A stretch of DNA of 21,279 nt from JABFRJ01 sp033812735 (GTDB lineage Bacteria; Pseudomonadota; Alphaproteobacteria; Rhizobiales; Hyphomicrobiaceae): contig JAPXTA010000093.1 of the NCBI GenBank assembly GCA_033812735.1, positions 1-21,279 of the forward strand. Reading direction: 5' to 3'. Position numbers and translations under genes: made by a program. The stretch's first letter is position 1; each line of letters starts with the position of its first letter. Positions 7,433 to 15,374 of this stretch are shown here, piece by piece. Below the pieces are notes generated by a model. The model saw nothing but the letters and a program-made list of their open reading frames with translations, was not told the DNA's origin and did no database searches.

Positions 7433-7720
7433 TCACTCCACCACCTTCGGAACAACGTAGAAATGATCGTCACGCATCGGCGCGTTCATGGTGACATCGT
7501 CGGCCTTCTCGCCGTCGTTCACGACGTCTTCGCGCTGGCGGAGCTTCATGGCGACCGTCGACGTCATCGGCTCGACGCCGTCGGTCTTGACTTCGTCAAG
7601 TTGCTTGACCCAGTCGAGGATGCCTGAAAGCTCGCCTTCGAGGGCTTTGGCCTCAGCATCGGTGACCTTGATCCGCGCCAGCCGGGCGATCCGGCGCACG
7701 GTTTTCTCATCGACTTGCAT
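7433..7720 (-). CDS. gatC: Aspartyl/glutamyl-tRNA(Asn/Gln) amidotransferase subunit C
   Basis: The protein is 95 residues, the usual GatC length. Hallmarks are the N-terminal VRRIARLARIKVTDAE helix, the ILDWVKQLDEVKTDGVEP segment, LRQREDVVND, and the terminal NAP...HFYVVPKVVE block. GatC clamps GatA and GatB together in the GatCAB complex. It is first in the minus-strand operon gatC-small exported protein-gatA-RidA. It diverges from the ybaK-like gene across 85 bp, which must hold promoters for both. The Shine-Dalgarno is weak. Confidence 0.97.
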   Translation of the reverse strand: MQVDEKTVRRIARLARIKVTDAEAKALEGELSGILDWVKQLDEVKTDGVEPMTSTVAMKLRQREDVVNDGEKADDVTMNAPMRDDHFYVVPKVVE

Positions 7721-7805
7721 TTAGGTGGACCTGTCGGTTCTATGTGCGGTCGTTGGGCGACTGATAGCCCTGAAACCGCTCCCACGCAACCGAAGGCCTC
7801 CCCGC

Positions 7806-8282
7806 ATGAACGACCTGAAGCCGGCCTCCCGCCGGGTTGCCGAAGCCGCTGAAAAGGCCGGGCTTTCGGTAAGCATCGTCACTCATGCGCAATCGACGCG
7901 GACGGCGGAAGAGGCGGCGGCGGCGTGTGGATGCGGCGTCGGGCAGATCGTCAAGTCGCTCGTCTTTCAGGGGAAGACGAGTGGATCGCCGATCCTGTTG
8001 CTGGTGTCGGGGTCGAACCGGGTGAACGAAAAGGCAGTCGCCAAACATATCGGCGAGGCGCTGAAGCGGCCGGATGCGCAGTACGTGCGGGACGTGACTG
8101 GCTTTGCGATCGGCGGCATCCCGCCGCTTGGACACGACACGCCGCTCAAGACTTTTGTCGACCGGGCGCTGATGCAATACCCCACCGTATGGGCCGCAGC
8201 GGGTACACCGGAGAGCGTCTTCGAGGTCGCACCGGGCGCGCTCGCTACAGCAACGCAGGCGACCGTCATAGACGTGACGTGA
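7806..8282 (+). CDS. YbaK/EbsC-family aminoacyl-tRNA deacylase
   Basis: The protein is 158 residues with the YbaK fold signature: AEEAAAACGCGVGQIVKSLVFQG (conserved Lys50), LLLVSGSNRVNEKAVAKHIG, and VRDVTGFAIGGIPPLGH followed by DRALMQYPTVWAAAG. Family members hydrolyse mischarged aminoacyl-tRNA (Cys-tRNA(Pro) or Ala-tRNA(Pro) types) or free aminoacyl substrates. The exact specificity (YbaK versus ProXp subtypes) cannot be assigned by eye. The start at 7806 gives the expected N-terminus; the frame is open upstream to 7725 but without family similarity. The next gene begins 2 nt after the stop, so they are probably co-transcribed. Confidence 0.9.
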   Translation: MNDLKPASRRVAEAAEKAGLSVSIVTHAQSTRTAEEAAAACGCGVGQIVKSLVFQGKTSGSPILLLVSGSNRVNEKAVAKHIGEALKRPDAQYVRDVTGFAIGGIPPLGHDTPLKTFVDRALMQYPTVWAAAGTPESVFEVAPGALATATQATVIDVT

Positions 8283-8284
8283 CG

Positions 8285-9139
8285 ATGATCAGCCGCGCTC
8301 TCGACACTCTGTTTTGTATTGCGTTTGGCCTCGCGTGCGCGGCGCAAGGCTCGACCGCGATGGCAGAGATGCCCGAGCCGGTCATCATTCCCGGCGATGC
8401 TTCTGTCACCGCCAAGCCGGCATTGAACGCTTGGCTTCTTCGGCCGAAAGGCACAGCCAAGGTTCCTGCCATCGTCGCGATGCATGGTTGTGCTGGTGTC
8501 ACGACTCCACGTGGCACGTTACTTCCCATCTATCAGGACTGGGGCGACCGGCTCGCCGCTCAGGGATATGCCGTGCTTTTCGTCGACAGTTTCGGCTCAC
8601 GCAAGTTAGGCCAGCAGTGCACGCAGAAGCCGCGGCAAATCGTGCCGCGCGATCGAGCCGAGGATGCGCTTGCGGCGGCGGCGTGGCTGGCCACGCGGGA
8701 GGACGTCGATGGCGCACGAATAGCGCTCGCCGGATGGTCTCATGGCGGATCGACCACGTTGTGGGCGATCGACTCGCGGCGTCCCAGGCCTGCGGTCGAT
8801 TTCAAGGTTGCGATCGCATTCTATCCAGGGTGCAGCGTTCAGGCGAAGCAAGCGGCGTGGGGTACGCGTGTGCCGCTTACGATCCTGATGGGTGGAGCCG
8901 ACGATTGGACACCGCCGGAGCCGTGCCGTGTGCTCGGTTCGCGGGAGAACGTGCGATATGTCGAATATCCCGGCGCTTATCATGCCTTCGACAACCCGAA
9001 CTTGCCGATCAGGGTGCGGACAGGGCTGACGTTTTCGGTCAAGGGTGATGGTACTGCGCACTTGGGTACCGATCCGGCGGCGCGCGCTGCCGCGATCCAC
9101 GACGTGACGAAAACGTTGCGGGACGCGCTTAAACCCTAG
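8285..9139 (+). CDS. Exported dienelactone hydrolase-like alpha/beta hydrolase
   Basis: The protein is 284 residues. A signal peptide (hydrophobic residues about 8-20) ends near STAMA (26-27). The alpha/beta-hydrolase domain shows VAMHGCAGV (oxyanion region), the nucleophile elbow GWSHGGS (Ser152), an acid in GGADDWTPP (Asp206/207), and the catalytic His233 in GAYHAFDNP. The FYPGCS and CRVLG segments are typical of the dienelactone-hydrolase-like subgroup. The substrate is unknown and the location is probably periplasmic. It starts 2 nt after the ybaK-like stop; the link to that cytoplasmic enzyme is probably only transcriptional. Confidence 0.87.
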   Translation: MISRALDTLFCIAFGLACAAQGSTAMAEMPEPVIIPGDASVTAKPALNAWLLRPKGTAKVPAIVAMHGCAGVTTPRGTLLPIYQDWGDRLAAQGYAVLFVDSFGSRKLGQQCTQKPRQIVPRDRAEDALAAAAWLATREDVDGARIALAGWSHGGSTTLWAIDSRRPRPAVDFKVAIAFYPGCSVQAKQAAWGTRVPLTILMGGADDWTPPEPCRVLGSRENVRYVEYPGAYHAFDNPNLPIRVRTGLTFSVKGDGTAHLGTDPAARAAAIHDVTKTLRDALKP

Positions 9140-9145
9140 CGAGCT

Positions 9146-10063
9146 TCACGGCCATTTCTTCGCCCAAGCGGGGGCGGGAGCAGGGTCGAACCGCATGCCG
9201 GTGAGATCTGCGACGAGCTTGGCGCCGTCGAGAGGATTGGCAGCACCCGTAAGCGTCAGCTTGCGCGGCAAGCGGTAGAGCCTGCCATCGATGGCGAACA
9301 AGAGATCACCGTTGTCCTGCCAGTCTGCCCACGATCCGTCGACGATCCGCCGCAGTTCCTTGCCGGAATGGTCGAGCACGGCATAGTCCTCGACGTACCA
9401 GGGGCCGTCGCGCTTGCCGATCGCTTTGATGATGCGTTGGAGCCGCACAGGGCGTCCGCCCTTGGCAGTTTTCGGCGAGAGCGCTTGCATGATCTCCGGC
9501 GTATCGAACTTCCAGGCAAAGCCTTTCGTCGCGCCGTACTTTGCTTCCTCGGCCGCTTGTACGCGGCGCCAGCCGCTTCGCATCAGCCGTACATCTTCGA
9601 TGGGGTTGTCTTCGCCGTAGCCTGCGTACTCGGCGTAGCGGCTGACCTTGACGCCACGCGGCAGCTTGAAGCCGTCGGCGAGACCGAGTTTGCCCTCGCG
9701 GTGATTGAGGCCGATCTCGCGCGGGCCAAGAAATAGTCCGCCGCCGCCCCAGGCGTCGCCTTTGGGCCATAACGCGAGGGCCGTAAAATAGGGCGGCCGG
9801 CTGACGGCGGTCCAGGTCTCGATCGGGCCGGACCAGCGGGCCGCGAAATATACAAGCAGGTCGCCGTTAGGCGAGAGATCGCAGCGGCGTTCGTAGATGC
9901 GGCCCTTGAGCCATTGGCCCGGCTCGATGGTATCGCTGTCGAGCCACCAGCGCAGGAGAAGGACGCGGCGGGAGGGGCCGCGGCGGAACACGACCGCGCT
10001 GCGGCCGTCCCGTGCCAGGATGGCGTACACCCGGCAGGCGGCAGAATTTATTGGCGAGGCCAT
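9146..10063 (-). CDS. Conserved protein of unknown function, Trp/Gly-rich
   Basis: The protein is 305 residues from the ATG at 10063, which has GGGGA 6 nt upstream. The in-frame ATG at 10069 would add two residues but sits directly on that Shine-Dalgarno. I recognise no named domain. The N-terminal half has repeated beta-strand blocks with conserved-looking segments (LARDGRSAVVFRRGPSRRVLLLRW, YERRCDLSPNGDLLVYFAAR, LALWPKGDAWGGGGLF), suggesting a beta-propeller-like or WD-type sheet fold. Later GWRRVQ and WADWQDNGDLLFAIDGRLYRL segments repeat the theme. There is no signal peptide. Its 3' end faces the hydrolase gene across 6 nt, and its 5' end diverges from ppa across about 105 bp. Confidence 0.78.
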   Translation of the reverse strand: MASPINSAACRVYAILARDGRSAVVFRRGPSRRVLLLRWWLDSDTIEPGQWLKGRIYERRCDLSPNGDLLVYFAARWSGPIETWTAVSRPPYFTALALWPKGDAWGGGGLFLGPREIGLNHREGKLGLADGFKLPRGVKVSRYAEYAGYGEDNPIEDVRLMRSGWRRVQAAEEAKYGATKGFAWKFDTPEIMQALSPKTAKGGRPVRLQRIIKAIGKRDGPWYVEDYAVLDHSGKELRRIVDGSWADWQDNGDLLFAIDGRLYRLPRKLTLTGAANPLDGAKLVADLTGMRFDPAPAPAWAKKWP

Positions 10064-10169
10064 TGCCATTCCCCATCAAGTCGGCCGTTCGTCGCGTGGC
10101 GGAGTGCCTCACGATGGGCTAGAGGACGCGTTACAACAATCGACCTGTACGTGAGCCGGAGCTTTCCCT

Positions 10170-10706
10170 ATGCGCATCGACGCCATATCGATCGGCAAGA
10201 ACCCGCCGGAAGACATCAACGTCATCATCGAGGTGCCGGTCGGCGGGGAACCGATCAAGTACGAACTCGATAAGGAGGCCGGCACGCTATTTGTCGACCG
10301 GTTCCTCTATACGCCGATGCGGTATCCGGGGAACTACGGGTTCGTGCCGCACACGCTGTCGGCAGACGGCGATCCTATCGACGTTCTGGTTTGCAACACC
10401 CGCACGATCGTGCCTGGCGCGGTGATCAACTGCCGGCCGATCGGCGTTCTGGTGATGGAAGACGAAGCGGGCGGCGACGAGAAGATCCTCGCGGTGCCGT
10501 CGACGAAGATCACAAAGCGCTATGATCGGATCAAGAGCTACAAAGATCTCCCCGAGATCACGCTCGAACAGATCCGGCACTTCTTCGAACACTACAAGGA
10601 TCTCGAGCCCGGCAAGTGGGTGAAGCTCAACCATATCGGCGATGCGGCGGAAGCACAGAAGCTGATCGTCGAGGCCATTGCGCGGGAGAAAGCCGCGAAG
10701 GCCTGA
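10170..10706 (+). CDS. ppa: Inorganic pyrophosphatase (family I)
   Basis: The protein is 178 residues, the length of bacterial family I soluble pyrophosphatase. The metal-binding signature DGDPIDVLV gives Asp66, Asp68 and Asp71. YELDKEAG, DRFLYTPMRYPGNYGFVPHT and the KxxxxIKSYKDLPE segments are all present. It hydrolyses PPi to two phosphates in the cytoplasm, driving biosynthetic reactions such as tRNA charging and nucleic-acid synthesis. GGAG lies upstream of the ATG at 10170. A REP-like palindrome follows 31 bp after the stop. Confidence 0.98.
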   Translation: MRIDAISIGKNPPEDINVIIEVPVGGEPIKYELDKEAGTLFVDRFLYTPMRYPGNYGFVPHTLSADGDPIDVLVCNTRTIVPGAVINCRPIGVLVMEDEAGGDEKILAVPSTKITKRYDRIKSYKDLPEITLEQIRHFFEHYKDLEPGKWVKLNHIGDAAEAQKLIVEAIAREKAAKA

Positions 10707-10737
10707 CGGCGAAAGGGGATGCCGCCCCTCATCCCAG

Positions 10738-10763
10738 CCTTCTCCCCGCACGCGGGGAGAAGG
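10738..10763. repeat. REP-like palindrome 1 (ppa / crotonase 3' ends)
   Basis: CCTTCTCCCCGC pairs perfectly with GCGGGGAGAAGG, a 12-bp stem around a 2-nt centre. The leader GCCCCTCATCCCAGCC lies on its left. It sits between the convergent ppa and crotonase genes. The sequence is of the CCCTC-leader plus CTCCCC-hairpin type, widespread as extragenic palindromes in Hyphomicrobiales. It could serve as a transcription-end structure for both genes. Confidence 0.75.
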
Positions 10764-10767
10764 GGCT

Positions 10768-11625
10768 TTAGCGGTTCGATTTGATCGGCTCGTTGGTGGT
10801 CCAGTCGAAGGTGCCCTGGTCGCGTTCGTCGACAGCGCGTTTCCAACCGTGCTCCTCGCTGCGGCGCTTGAAGTTCAAGCCCTCGGGCGAGTGCCGTGTG
10901 ATGCCGTCGAAGACGGTTGCGATCATCTGCGTGCCCATCAGGCCCATGTTGTAGAGCGCTTGATTGATCATGAGCTTCTGCATCATCAGCTGATTCTGCG
11001 GCACGGTCGCCATGCGCAGTGCGAGCGCTTCGACTTCGTCGTCGAGCTTGTCGGCCGGCACCGCCTTGAGTACGAGCCCCAGTTCCGCCGCTTCCTTGCC
11101 GGTGATCTTGTCGCCCGTGAACAGCATGCGCTTCGCCTTTTCGGCGCCGAGGCGGTAGACCCACATCGCGGTCGATGGGCAGCCCCAGACGCGGGTCGGC
11201 GGGTAACCGATGCGGGCGTCCTCTGCCATGACGACCAAGTCCGAGCAGAGCGCGATGTCCGAGCCGCCTGCTATCGCGAAGCCGTGCACCTTGCAGAGAA
11301 CCGGGCGCTTCGATCGGAACAGGCTCATGAACTTCTGCGTGTTGCCCATCATGAAGCTGTAATCCTTCATGGGGTCCCAAGGCATCTCCTGCGTCACATT
11401 GTTTTCGCGGTCGCCTGATGCGTAGTGGGTCAGATCGTAGCCGGCGCAAAAGGCGCGGCCGGCTCCCGAGAGCACGATGACATGCACATGCGGATCCGCG
11501 TCCGCACGTTCGACGGCGGCTTGCAGAAGCGTTGGCAAATCGTCGTCGATGGCGTTGAGCACGTCGGGGCGATTGAGCGTGATGCGCGCGATGCGGCCGT
11601 CACGTTCGTAGAGGACTTTTGACAT
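10768..11625 (-). CDS. Crotonase (enoyl-CoA hydratase/isomerase) family protein with non-canonical active site
   Basis: The protein is 285 residues. The crotonase fold is clear: ITLNRPDVLNAID, the first oxyanion-hole block GRAFCAGYDL (56-65), the second KVHGFAIAGGSDIALCSDLVV (112-132), and an ARIGYPPTRVWG segment. In enoyl-CoA hydratase two Glu residues (rat 144 and 164) do the chemistry; the aligned residues here are Asp123 and Pro143. It therefore may not be a simple hydratase and could be an isomerase, hydrolase or other crotonase activity on a CoA thioester. AGGAG lies 5 nt before the ATG at 11625. REP-like palindromes lie on both sides. Confidence 0.9.
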   Translation of the reverse strand: MSKVLYERDGRIARITLNRPDVLNAIDDDLPTLLQAAVERADADPHVHVIVLSGAGRAFCAGYDLTHYASGDRENNVTQEMPWDPMKDYSFMMGNTQKFMSLFRSKRPVLCKVHGFAIAGGSDIALCSDLVVMAEDARIGYPPTRVWGCPSTAMWVYRLGAEKAKRMLFTGDKITGKEAAELGLVLKAVPADKLDDEVEALALRMATVPQNQLMMQKLMINQALYNMGLMGTQMIATVFDGITRHSPEGLNFKRRSEEHGWKRAVDERDQGTFDWTTNEPIKSNR

Positions 11626-11644
11626 GGGTGCTCCTGACGGCGTG

Positions 11645-11670
11645 CCTTCTCCACGATCGCGCGGAGAAGG
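11645..11670. repeat. REP-like palindrome 2 (upstream of crotonase gene)
   Basis: CCTTCTCC at 11645-11652 pairs with GGAGAAGG at 11663-11670 around a 10-nt centre. The arms match the outer arms of palindrome 1 exactly, with a degenerate middle. It lies 19 bp upstream of the crotonase ATG, so it would be in that gene's leader or promoter. Confidence 0.65.
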
Positions 11671-11713
11671 CTAGGACAAGGAGCGGCCACTTGCTGGGAG
11701 CGGGCAGCCGCCC

Positions 11714-11758
11714 GTCACCCTAACCCTCTCCCCGTACGCTTCGCTACAGGGAGAGAGG
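11714..11758. repeat. REP-like palindrome 3 (between hemY and the crotonase gene)
   Basis: The leader CGTCACCCTAACC is followed by CTCTCCC (11726-11732), a 16-nt centre and GGGAGAG (11749-11755). The leader plus hairpin order is the same as in palindrome 1, on the same strand. It ends a few bases before the hemY stop codon at 11767, where it could act as a transcript-end structure. Confidence 0.65.
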
Positions 11759-11766
11759 AATTCATG

Positions 11767-13494
11767 TCAGTTCTTGGCGCCGATCAGGCGATAGCGCTCC
11801 AGCTTGCTCTTGGCGTCCGTCTCGTCGACCGGCGTGCGAGGGCCGGGGTCGTCAGGGGCGTGCTGCGATGGCGTGATGAACGCATTCGCGTCGAGCGGCT
11901 TGCGCGGAGGGGACGGCGCGACGATGGGCTGCAGCGGCGTTACCGTTGCCGAGGGGCGTGGCGACTCGACCGTTTTCGGGCGCTCGGTCACCGGCTCCAC
12001 CACGACGTCCTCGATGTCGTCCTGCTTTGATTTCGCGGCGGTGGCAGGCCGGGTCTCCGCGGGCTTCGACGGCGGGACGACTTCGATCGTTTCGGGCTCG
12101 GCATCCGCATCAGGTTTGACCGGCGCTTCGGCGATACGCATTTCGGCGCCGCGGCCGAGCTTGATGAGTTCGTCGGTGCGCGCCGTGACGAGCGCGGCAT
12201 CCGGCTTGTCGAGTGCTTCGACCGGAACGCGCCATTCGAATGCGTCGAGTGCGCCGGTAATGGGAGAGGTCGGTGCCCACTGATCGGCGACGACGCCGTC
12301 GGCGGTCCAGACAGGGTCGCGGGGCGCGTGAACCGCACGAGCGAGCCACTCCCGCACCTTGCCGGTATCCTTGAAGCCTTCGCCTTCGATGCGGGCCATG
12401 AGCATGCAAACGCGCTGTGTCGGCTCGTTGCCGATAAGCTGGTCGAGCGACTTGCGCGCGAGATCCCAGTCATGGGCTTCCGCAGCCGCCGTCGCGAGAG
12501 CGATCGGGCCTTCGACGCTATGCGGCGTCGTCTTGGCGAGCTGGCGGACGCGCTCAAGGCGATCACTGACGCTGTCGCCGGGGCGTGCATGAGCATAGAT
12601 CGCGGCAAGTTCCGGATGCTGTACGGACTTCCAGGTTCGCTGCAGTATCTTGGCGGCTTTCGGTGTCTGGCCACGCGATGCGAATACGCGGCCGGCAATC
12701 GCTGCCGCGGGCACAAGCTCGGGTGCGAGGTTATGGGCTTCGAGGGCGAGCTCCGCGGCCTTGTCGGCGTGGCTGTCTTCGATCGCTTGCGCCTGTGCCG
12801 TGAGGAGGACGGCGCGGCGGCGGTCCGCGACCTTCTTGTCGATGTGGCCGTTGCGCTTGGCGGAAGCAACGGTGTCGAGTGCGCCAGCCCAATCCTTCAG
12901 CTTGCACTGAAGATCAAAGAGTGCGGCGGACGGCCATTCGAGCTTTGGATTGAGTTTTAAGGCGCGCTCCGCGAACTGAGTTGCGGCAAGGGTTTCCTTT
13001 TCGCGCTGCGCTTCGAGGAACAAGCCGCGCAGACCGAGCTGTTCGGTGTCGGGCGAGGCGAGCATCGCTTCGAAAATGCGCCGCGCGGTGGCGCTGTCGC
13101 CTTGCAGCTGGGCCGCTTGAGCGCGAAGAAGATGCGTCAATGGTTCGTTGGGCAAGGACTTGCGGGCTTGGATTGCCGCGCGCGTTGCAAGCGAACGGTC
13201 GCCGGAACCGATGGCGATCATGCCGCTCGAAATGGCGTCAAGGCCGCGGCGTTCGCGCTTCCTTGTGACATGGTTGCCGATGGCCGCAGGGGTTCGCCAA
13301 AGCTGGCGGACGAGTGCCCACCCTACGTTGACGACGCCGAACAGGATGGCGAAGAGGATGACGGCGCGGAAGACCGACGTCTCGATGACATAACCTTGCC
13401 AGTCGAGCACGAGACTCCCCGGGCGGTCGGCCAACCAATGAAAGCCGGCCGCAATTGCTATGACGCCGAGCAGAAAGAGGACGAGGCGGATCAT
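11767..13494 (-). CDS. hemY: HemY-family inner-membrane TPR protein
   Basis: The protein is 575 residues. Two N-terminal transmembrane helices (about residues 2-20 and 40-62) flank the short periplasmic loop DRPGSLVLDWQGYVIETS, the signature of the HemY_N domain. Helical TPR-like repeats span roughly 90-400, followed by a Pro/Glu-rich tail. HemY of this type is linked to tetrapyrrole synthesis by gene position; it is not the protoporphyrinogen oxidase that shares the name. Its biochemical role is not settled. It begins 1 nt after the stop of the Mic60-like gene, so the pair is translated from one message. This pairing is known in alphaproteobacteria, where the TPR partner of Mic60 has been called Orf52. 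Confidence 0.92.
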   Translation of the reverse strand: MIRLVLFLLGVIAIAAGFHWLADRPGSLVLDWQGYVIETSVFRAVILFAILFGVVNVGWALVRQLWRTPAAIGNHVTRKRERRGLDAISSGMIAIGSGDRSLATRAAIQARKSLPNEPLTHLLRAQAAQLQGDSATARRIFEAMLASPDTEQLGLRGLFLEAQREKETLAATQFAERALKLNPKLEWPSAALFDLQCKLKDWAGALDTVASAKRNGHIDKKVADRRRAVLLTAQAQAIEDSHADKAAELALEAHNLAPELVPAAAIAGRVFASRGQTPKAAKILQRTWKSVQHPELAAIYAHARPGDSVSDRLERVRQLAKTTPHSVEGPIALATAAAEAHDWDLARKSLDQLIGNEPTQRVCMLMARIEGEGFKDTGKVREWLARAVHAPRDPVWTADGVVADQWAPTSPITGALDAFEWRVPVEALDKPDAALVTARTDELIKLGRGAEMRIAEAPVKPDADAEPETIEVVPPSKPAETRPATAAKSKQDDIEDVVVEPVTERPKTVESPRPSATVTPLQPIVAPSPPRKPLDANAFITPSQHAPDDPGPRTPVDETDAKSKLERYRLIGAKN

Positions 13495-13495
13495 C

Positions 13496-15208
13496 TCAAT
13501 TCCCCTTGGCCGGAGCTGCGCTGCCGGCGAGCGACGTTTTCAAGCTGGCTTCGAGCGCGGCGAGGGCCTTGTCGACCTGATAGCGCGCGTCAATGCGCTG
13601 CAACCAGCTTTGTGCCGGCGCCGCAGCTTTTGGCGGTAGCTTCTTGGCCTCTTCGAGGACATCGGCGAGGCGGCTCTCGGTCAACGCCTTTTCCATGCGC
13701 GCGATCGTCGCCTCGGTGCTCTTGTCGTCGGCGGCAAAGTTGGTCTTGCGGACGCGGACAATAGATTTGAAGCCGGAGAGCATACGGTCCGTAACGCTCG
13801 CGTCGGCAGGTTCGGCTTCGGCGTCGAGCATCGTGTGGGCGAGGCCACGCAGCTCGGTCGCGAGCATTTGAGCGCTCGGGACGCCGGCGTTCTGCTGGGC
13901 TTCGAGGATGGCGAGATCGAGCTTGCCGCCAGCCAACTTTTTGACGGCTGCGAGTTCGGAGGCATACTTGCCGCCGCGTTCGAGCGCGCGCTTCAAGTTC
14001 GAGAGTTCGAGCGAGAGGAGGATGTTGCCGGCCGTGGCGTTGCGATCGTGCTCGGACTTGACCACACCTTGCACGCTCTGTTCGATGGCCGCGAGCTTGG
14101 TCGTTATCGGCGCGACAGCCGATTGCACATCTGCAGGCTTGGCGGCCTGCTTGAACTTATTGTCGATGTCGCTCTTCAGGGCGTCGACGGCAGTGCGGAT
14201 CGCGCCGGCTTCGTCGCTGACCGACTTGAGAGACTGCTCAAGGGTCTGGGTGCGGGCTGCGAGACGCGAGCGCGCAGACTCCGCTTGCTCGGCCGTCTGG
14301 GCAAACCGCTGGTCAAGCTCCTGGCCGATCTCGCGGCGCACGGTCGTGGTGCGGGTGACGAGGGCCGTCTCCATCTCGCCGATCTTGGCGGTGAGCTGGG
14401 CAAGCTGGGGCAAGCGTCCAGCGTTCTTCGGATCGTTGTTGGCCGCGTCGACGAGCGACTTCAAGTCCGCTTCGAGCTTGGCGAGGCGCGTCCCGGCGTT
14501 GTCGGTGCCATTGATTGCCGCGATCTTGTCGTCGAGCGCTTTCGTATCGGCAGCAACCGCCGTTTGCTGGCGGGCGAGAGCGGCGGCCGTCTCTTCCAGT
14601 TTGGCAAGACGCGATTCCGCGGCGGCGAGTTTCTGAGCGTCACCAGCGGACGATGGGGTCGCGGTGCGTTGGGCTTGCGTCTGCTCGAGTGCCGCAAGGC
14701 GTTTGACGAGATCAGGCGGCGGCTGCGGCGTGCCGGTGAAGTCGAGCCCGAGCAGCGGCCCGGCGGCTTGGCCACCGACGAGTGCCAGCGCGCCGCCGAT
14801 TACGCCGGCTGCAAGATGAGAGACGAAGCCGCCGGAGCGCTTTGCACTGATAGGCGCCGGAGCCGGGCCGGGAGACGCGGGCTTTGCCGTCTCGGCCGGC
14901 TTCGCGGCGCTCGCTGCAGCCTTCGGGTCAGCCGTTTTCGATGCAGCCGCGCTCGCGGGTCCGGTTGTTCCGGCAGCGGCTCCAGCAGCGGCCCCCGTCG
15001 CACCTGCCGTTGCCGCCGCCTTCTGGTCCTTGGCGGCGTCCGCTTTTGGCGGATCGGAGGGCTTGGCCTGCTCTGGCGTTTTGTTAACGACGACTTCAGT
15101 CGCCTTGAGATCGATGACCGCGTGAGGCCTTTTGGGGTCGGCAGATGACGGCGATGGTTTGCCCGCTCCGCCCGCGACCTTGGAGGGGTCGTCCTTTTTG
15201 TCGGTCAT
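13496..15208 (-). CDS. Mitofilin/Mic60-like membrane coiled-coil protein (COG4223 type)
   Basis: The protein is 570 residues from the ATG at 15208; a longer in-frame start at 15280 looks spurious. Residues 1-125 are disordered, Lys/Ala/Pro-rich and presumably cytoplasmic. One Gly/Ala-rich transmembrane helix spans about 127-154. A long Ala/Leu/Lys/Glu heptad-rich coiled coil covers about 165-390. The C-terminal helical region (about 400-560: LLSLELSNLKRALERGGKYASELAAVKKLAGG...ARYQVDKALAALEASLKT) fits the mitofilin signature region. Alphaproteobacterial Mic60 tethers or bends the inner membrane and can support intracytoplasmic membranes. Position between hemD and hemY matches the known alphaproteobacterial arrangement. 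Identity rests on architecture plus context. Confidence 0.85.
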   Translation of the reverse strand: MTDKKDDPSKVAGGAGKPSPSSADPKRPHAVIDLKATEVVVNKTPEQAKPSDPPKADAAKDQKAAATAGATGAAAGAAAGTTGPASAAASKTADPKAAASAAKPAETAKPASPGPAPAPISAKRSGGFVSHLAAGVIGGALALVGGQAAGPLLGLDFTGTPQPPPDLVKRLAALEQTQAQRTATPSSAGDAQKLAAAESRLAKLEETAAALARQQTAVAADTKALDDKIAAINGTDNAGTRLAKLEADLKSLVDAANNDPKNAGRLPQLAQLTAKIGEMETALVTRTTTVRREIGQELDQRFAQTAEQAESARSRLAARTQTLEQSLKSVSDEAGAIRTAVDALKSDIDNKFKQAAKPADVQSAVAPITTKLAAIEQSVQGVVKSEHDRNATAGNILLSLELSNLKRALERGGKYASELAAVKKLAGGKLDLAILEAQQNAGVPSAQMLATELRGLAHTMLDAEAEPADASVTDRMLSGFKSIVRVRKTNFAADDKSTEATIARMEKALTESRLADVLEEAKKLPPKAAAPAQSWLQRIDARYQVDKALAALEASLKTSLAGSAAPAKGN

Positions 15209-15374
15209 GAACGCGAAAACTCCAACAAATTCAATGCAACGCCACGGTTGCGCCGCGTCTCGAACTGATAGCGGGCGCATGCTTGCACGGCAAGGTTAAG
15301 CCTTGGTCATGGCCACCGCTGTGAGGACAAACACCTGTTACTATTGCGCAACGTCAAAGAAGATTTTCCTCGGT

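Noticed and set aside
7925..8284. Upstream extension of the dienelactone-hydrolase-like frame over the ybaK-like gene
   Set aside because: It overlaps a conserved coding sequence, and the ATG at 8285 opens directly into a signal peptide.
13835..15148. 437-codon plus-strand open frame opposite the Mic60-like gene
   Set aside because: It is a GC-rich shadow frame with Arg/Leu/Gly-biased composition and no recognisable domain. The opposite strand has a coherent TM and coiled-coil protein in an operon.
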